The notes under the pieces are model-generated. The model was not told the origin of the DNA. It made no database searches and saw nothing but the letters and a program-made list of their open reading frames with translations. This document shows, piece after piece, positions 4,443 to 6,935 of a stretch of 6,935 bases of DNA; position 1 is the first letter of the stretch; every line of letters starts with the position of its first letter. The translations under genes and the position numbers were made by a program. The DNA is from an uncultured Collinsella sp. (GTDB lineage Bacteria > Actinomycetota > Coriobacteriia > Coriobacteriales > Coriobacteriaceae), in contig CABVBR010000109.1 in NCBI GenBank assembly GCA_902496645.1, forward strand, positions 1 through 6,935, read 5' to 3'.

Positions 4443-5000
4443 ATGGTCGATCAGGAAAAAGTCGAGGCCGCCATTAAGCTGTTGCTTGAGGGCATAGGCG
4501 AGGACCCAACTCGTGAGGGCCTGCTGGAGACCCCGGCGCGCGTTGCCCGTATGTATGGTGAAATCGCCGGCGGTATGGACCAGAGTGCCGAGGAGCACCT
4601 GTCCAAAACCTTTGCCGTCGCTTCGAACGATTTGGTTATCGAGCGCGACATCACGTTCTACTCGCTGTGCGAACATCATCTGCTGCCGTTTTACGGCAAG
4701 GCTACCATTGGCTATATCCCCAACGGCCGTGTCGCAGGGCTCTCTAAGCTTGCTCGCACGGTTGAGGTTTATGCCCGCCGTCTGCAGCTGCAGGAGCAGC
4801 TGTGTGCGCAGGTTGCCGACGCCCTCATGGATTATCTCGCTCCCCAGGGAGCGATTGTGCTCATGGAAGCTGAGCATATGTGCATGACCATGCGCGGCGT
4901 GCAAAAGCCCGGCACCAAGACCGTGACGCTCGCTCGCCGCGGCGTCTTTGAGACCGACCCCGCGCTCGAAGAGCGTTTCTTTAGGATGCTGGGACGCTAA
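4443..5000 (+). CDS. folE: GTP cyclohydrolase I (type IA)
   Basis: FolE converts GTP to 7,8-dihydroneopterin triphosphate and formate, the first step of folate synthesis in the cytosol. The 185-residue protein carries EDPTREGLLETPARVARMY (20-38), the family's N-terminal signature. Its zinc ligands are C76 and H79 (SLCEHHLLPF) and C147 (EHMCMTMRG). Catalytic histidines H78 and H145 are in the same motifs. GLSKLAR (99-105) and RLQLQEQL (113-120) are also typical. The three zinc ligands show the zinc-dependent type rather than the FolE2 family. Length is normal for a bacterial form without an N-terminal extension. I chose ATG 4443 because AGTGAGG (4431-4437) lies 5 nt upstream. An in-frame GTG at 4380 would add 21 poorly conserved-looking residues. 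The next gene follows after 2 bp, so the two are very probably co-transcribed and coupled. Confidence 0.97.
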   Translation: MVDQEKVEAAIKLLLEGIGEDPTREGLLETPARVARMYGEIAGGMDQSAEEHLSKTFAVASNDLVIERDITFYSLCEHHLLPFYGKATIGYIPNGRVAGLSKLARTVEVYARRLQLQEQLCAQVADALMDYLAPQGAIVLMEAEHMCMTMRGVQKPGTKTVTLARRGVFETDPALEERFFRMLGR

Positions 5001-5002
5001 CT

Positions 5003-5584
5003 ATGAGAGTCGTCAACGACTTTACATCGAATACTGACGAGGGAACGCCGCGTCGCGGTTTTATGGCTTCGGGCCTGGCGCCTTTTGGCGTCATGCATCG
5101 TATCGATTACATTTGTGCCAACGGCCTGTTCCGGCGCCACCTGGGCAACATTGCTCAGCTGGAATCGGGGCGCATCTTTTGCCGCCACGGTATTGACCAT
5201 CTGCTCGATGTCGCCCGCATTATGTGGATCAAGAATCTCGAGGAACAGCTCGAGTTTGACCGCGAGGTCATCTACGCCACGGCACTTCTTCACGATATCG
5301 GCAAAGATGAACAGTACGAATCGGGTATATCCCATGATGTTGCAAGCGAGCGCGTCGCTGATGCAATTCTCGGTGGCATGCCCGATGACGTGGCGTTTGA
5401 GCCGGCCGATGCCGCAGCCATTAAGACGGCCATTCTGGGCCATCGAAAGCTGCGCGTGAACAGCCAACCGCTTGAGCGTTTGCTCTATGCAGCCGACAAA
5501 GCGTCGCGCGCCTGCTTTGCATGTCCCGCGCGCAATGCTTGCAACTGGAGCGATGATAAAAAGAACCTGTCGATTCGCGTGTAG
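5003..5584 (+). CDS. HD-domain metal-dependent phosphohydrolase, candidate folate-pathway enzyme
   Basis: The 193-residue protein has an HD domain with all the expected metal ligands. These are H66 (IDHLLDVARI), H97-D98 (ALLHDIGK), H111 (ISHDVASERV), H147 (AILGHRKL) and D165 (LLYAADKASR). The H-HD-H-H-D pattern resembles two-metal HD enzymes such as YqeK-type hydrolases. A C-terminal cysteine cluster (C171, C174, C180) may bind metal or be structural. There is no signal peptide or membrane segment. ATG 5003 is 2 bp after the folE stop; the GGGA at 4991-4994 is a weak ribosome binding site, so translational coupling is likely. The substrate is unknown. Its place between folE and folB suggests dephosphorylation of dihydroneopterin triphosphate. 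A precedent is archaeal MptB, an HD enzyme acting on a dihydroneopterin cyclic phosphate. A general nucleotide phosphatase or Ap4A hydrolase remains possible. The domain assignment is firm; the pathway role is inference. Confidence 0.9.
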   Translation: MRVVNDFTSNTDEGTPRRGFMASGLAPFGVMHRIDYICANGLFRRHLGNIAQLESGRIFCRHGIDHLLDVARIMWIKNLEEQLEFDREVIYATALLHDIGKDEQYESGISHDVASERVADAILGGMPDDVAFEPADAAAIKTAILGHRKLRVNSQPLERLLYAADKASRACFACPARNACNWSDDKKNLSIRV

Positions 5585-5627
5585 TTAGTTTGCGCGGTCG
5601 GGGTTCTAAACGAAGGAGACGATCGCG

Positions 5628-6113
5628 ATGAGCAACAAGAAACTGCCCGAGAATGCAACCAAGACTGAAGGCGCCGAGCTCGCCCGCCGTGGAAGGGGCG
5701 AAATATCCACCGCAACGGCGGTGCCCCACGTGAGCTATGACGATTTGCGCCATGCCGATCGTATTGTCATTGACGGCCTTGAGGTTTTTGCCAACCACGG
5801 TGTATATCCCGAGGAGAACGCGCTGGGTCAGAAGTTCGTCGTTTCTCTGGTGCTCTATGCCGACCTGCGCGCGGCGGGGGAGCACGATAACCTGGACGCC
5901 TCGATTGACTATGGCTCGGTGTGCCACGATGTCGATGGCTATCTGCGCGAGCATACGTTTAAACTTATCGAGGCGGCAGCCGAGGGGACAGCCCAGATGC
6001 TGCTGCGCCGCTATCCCTCGCTGCTTGGTGTGCGCATAAAGCTCGATAAGCCGTGGGCCCCTGTTGGCCTGCCCCTGGCAAGTTGCGGTGTCGAGATCGA
6101 GCGCGTGCGCTAA
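5628..6113 (+). CDS. folB: Dihydroneopterin aldolase with N-terminal extension
   Basis: FolB cleaves 7,8-dihydroneopterin to 6-hydroxymethyl-7,8-dihydropterin and glycolaldehyde. Residues from about 44 to 161 match the family: DRIVIDGLEVFANHGVYPEE (44-63) with the conserved active-site Glu, LGQKFVVSL (66-74), SIDYGSV (92-98), FKLIEAAAE (111-119) and the catalytic-lysine segment KLDKPWAP (138-145, probably K141). The typical enzyme is about 120 residues. Here 43 extra residues precede the core, rich in charged and small residues and apparently disordered. ATG 5628 is supported by AAGGAG (5613-5618) 9 nt upstream, and no later Met precedes the core, so the extension seems real. The gene follows the HD gene after 43 bp without a terminator and is likely in the same operon as folE. 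folK and folP do not follow, because the next gene is on the other strand. Confidence 0.95.
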   Translation: MSNKKLPENATKTEGAELARRGRGEISTATAVPHVSYDDLRHADRIVIDGLEVFANHGVYPEENALGQKFVVSLVLYADLRAAGEHDNLDASIDYGSVCHDVDGYLREHTFKLIEAAAEGTAQMLLRRYPSLLGVRIKLDKPWAPVGLPLASCGVEIERVR

Positions 6114-6119
6114 CCGGTT

Positions 6120-6929
6120 CTAATACGTCTCTATGGATGGCTGCTTGAGCCGCTGCGACAGAGCTCTATTGTTGGGGCAGTACGTGTCGAGCAGGGCGTG
6201 AAACCGCTGATTGTGGCTTGGCTCGAGCAAGTGGACGAGCTCGTGGGCGACAACCATGTCGAGACACTCGATGGGATAGGCGGCGAGCTCGCGTGCGATG
6301 CGAATGGCTCCGGTCTTGGGCGTGCATGAGCCCCAACGCGTTTTCATGCTGCGCACGGAGATGCGGGCCACGGTGACGCCCATTGCGATTTCGTATGCGC
6401 GCACCATATCGCGTAGCGCTGCGGTGACCTCGGTCGTATAAAGCTGGCTGATGTGGGCTTGGAGCTCGTCGGACGTTAGGCCGTCGAGGATTGCGCGCCG
6501 CTTGGCCTGTGGGTCTTCGTCCGTTTCGTCGGTACCCATAAAACTTGCGAAGGTAGCCTGCTTGGGTCGCGGTGCGGGTGATGCAAAGTTGTGATCGAGC
6601 GCATCCTGTACCGTGATGGGCTTGCCCCAAAGTGCAATGATGGACGAGGGACTGAGTGGCTCTCGCGCTGCCGCCTGACGTTGCTTGCGCTGGGCAAGTC
6701 GGCTGACAATCCAGGCGCTGTTGCGCTTCACAAATGCCTCGATGCGCTCGCGGCTGGCGCCGAGCGGTGCGCTGGCGTGGACCTCACCGCTTGATGTGAC
6801 GCGTAGGTTGAAGTTTTTGACGCGCTTTTTGGTAACGACGACGGAGATGGGCGTCCCATCCGGCCGGGATACAGAAATCGTAAACTGCTGCGTCAAAAGC
6901 GGTCCTTCAGATTGGGGACGGGCCGGCAT
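6120..6929 (-). CDS. YgjP-like zinc metallopeptidase (DUF45/M48-related)
   Basis: The 269-residue protein has the YgjP-like layout. An N-terminal beta-rich part contains VTKKRVKNFNLRVTSSGEV (32-50). A helix follows (ERIEAFVKRNSAWIVSRLAQ, 61-80). The C-terminal metal-binding core carries RSMKTRWGSC (193-202), the zinc motif HELVH (229-233) with catalytic E230, and H239 as the likely third ligand (EPSHNQRFH). No signal peptide or membrane helix is seen, so it is probably cytosolic. Its substrate is unknown; the E. coli relative is poorly characterised. A low-complexity insert at about 116-145, with an acidic TDETDEDP run, separates the two parts. ATG 6929 is only 6 bp from the window edge and the frame stays open, so the true start may lie beyond. 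The stop is 6 bp from the folB stop, tail to tail, with no clear terminator between them. Confidence 0.9.
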   Translation of the reverse strand: MPARPQSEGPLLTQQFTISVSRPDGTPISVVVTKKRVKNFNLRVTSSGEVHASAPLGASRERIEAFVKRNSAWIVSRLAQRKQRQAAAREPLSPSSIIALWGKPITVQDALDHNFASPAPRPKQATFASFMGTDETDEDPQAKRRAILDGLTSDELQAHISQLYTTEVTAALRDMVRAYEIAMGVTVARISVRSMKTRWGSCTPKTGAIRIARELAAYPIECLDMVVAHELVHLLEPSHNQRFHALLDTYCPNNRALSQRLKQPSIETY

Positions 6930-6935
6930 GTCGAC

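Noticed and set aside
3789..4904. A 371-codon minus-strand frame across nrdG and folE
   Set aside because: It covers two clear genes on the other strand, has no family resemblance and no supported start. It is a composition shadow.

Overview
This window looks like chromosomal DNA from a strictly anaerobic, moderately high-GC actinobacterium, most likely a gut Coriobacteriia such as Collinsella. That assignment is an inference from the oxygen-sensitive class III ribonucleotide reductase, the codon use and the general gene style. No rRNA or other marker gene is present to confirm it.

Layout. Positions 1-173 (minus strand) hold the first 57 codons of an IS30-family transposase running off the left edge, and its GC-rich element end reaches to roughly 265-290 with a 40-bp near-perfect dyad. 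At 329-567 is a compact tRNA unit: a promoter with 17-bp spacing, tRNA-Gly(GCC), tRNA-Val(GAC) and a strong intrinsic terminator. An AT-richer stretch without convincing genes (568-859) leads to the nrdD control region, where a near-consensus NrdR box (874-889) lies against a sigma70-like promoter, followed by a leader of about 220 nt with paired segments and a possible small upstream ORF. nrdD (1147-3369) is followed by a 425-bp gap with two long inverted repeats (3381-3517 and 3696-3779) and a terminator-like hairpin. Then come nrdG (3795-4376), folE (4443-5000), an HD-domain hydrolase (5003-5584) and folB (5628-6113), all on the plus strand. A YgjP-like zinc metallopeptidase (6120-6929) converges from the minus strand.

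How the genes work together. NrdD is the glycyl-radical reductase that makes dNTP precursors without oxygen. NrdG is the radical-SAM enzyme that installs its glycyl radical. The NrdR box suggests control by dNTP/ATP status. FolE makes 7,8-dihydroneopterin triphosphate from GTP and FolB converts dihydroneopterin to 6-hydroxymethyl-dihydropterin. The triphosphate must be removed between these steps, and the HD hydrolase lies exactly between them, 2 bp after folE. It is therefore a good candidate for that poorly conserved step. folP and folK are not in the window.

The most interesting points are the HD protein in the folate operon, the two long inverted repeats in the nrdD-nrdG gap (the second ends 2 nt before the nrdG ribosome binding site), and the nrdD leader. 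I found no CRISPR array, defence system or other clearly new multi-gene system.
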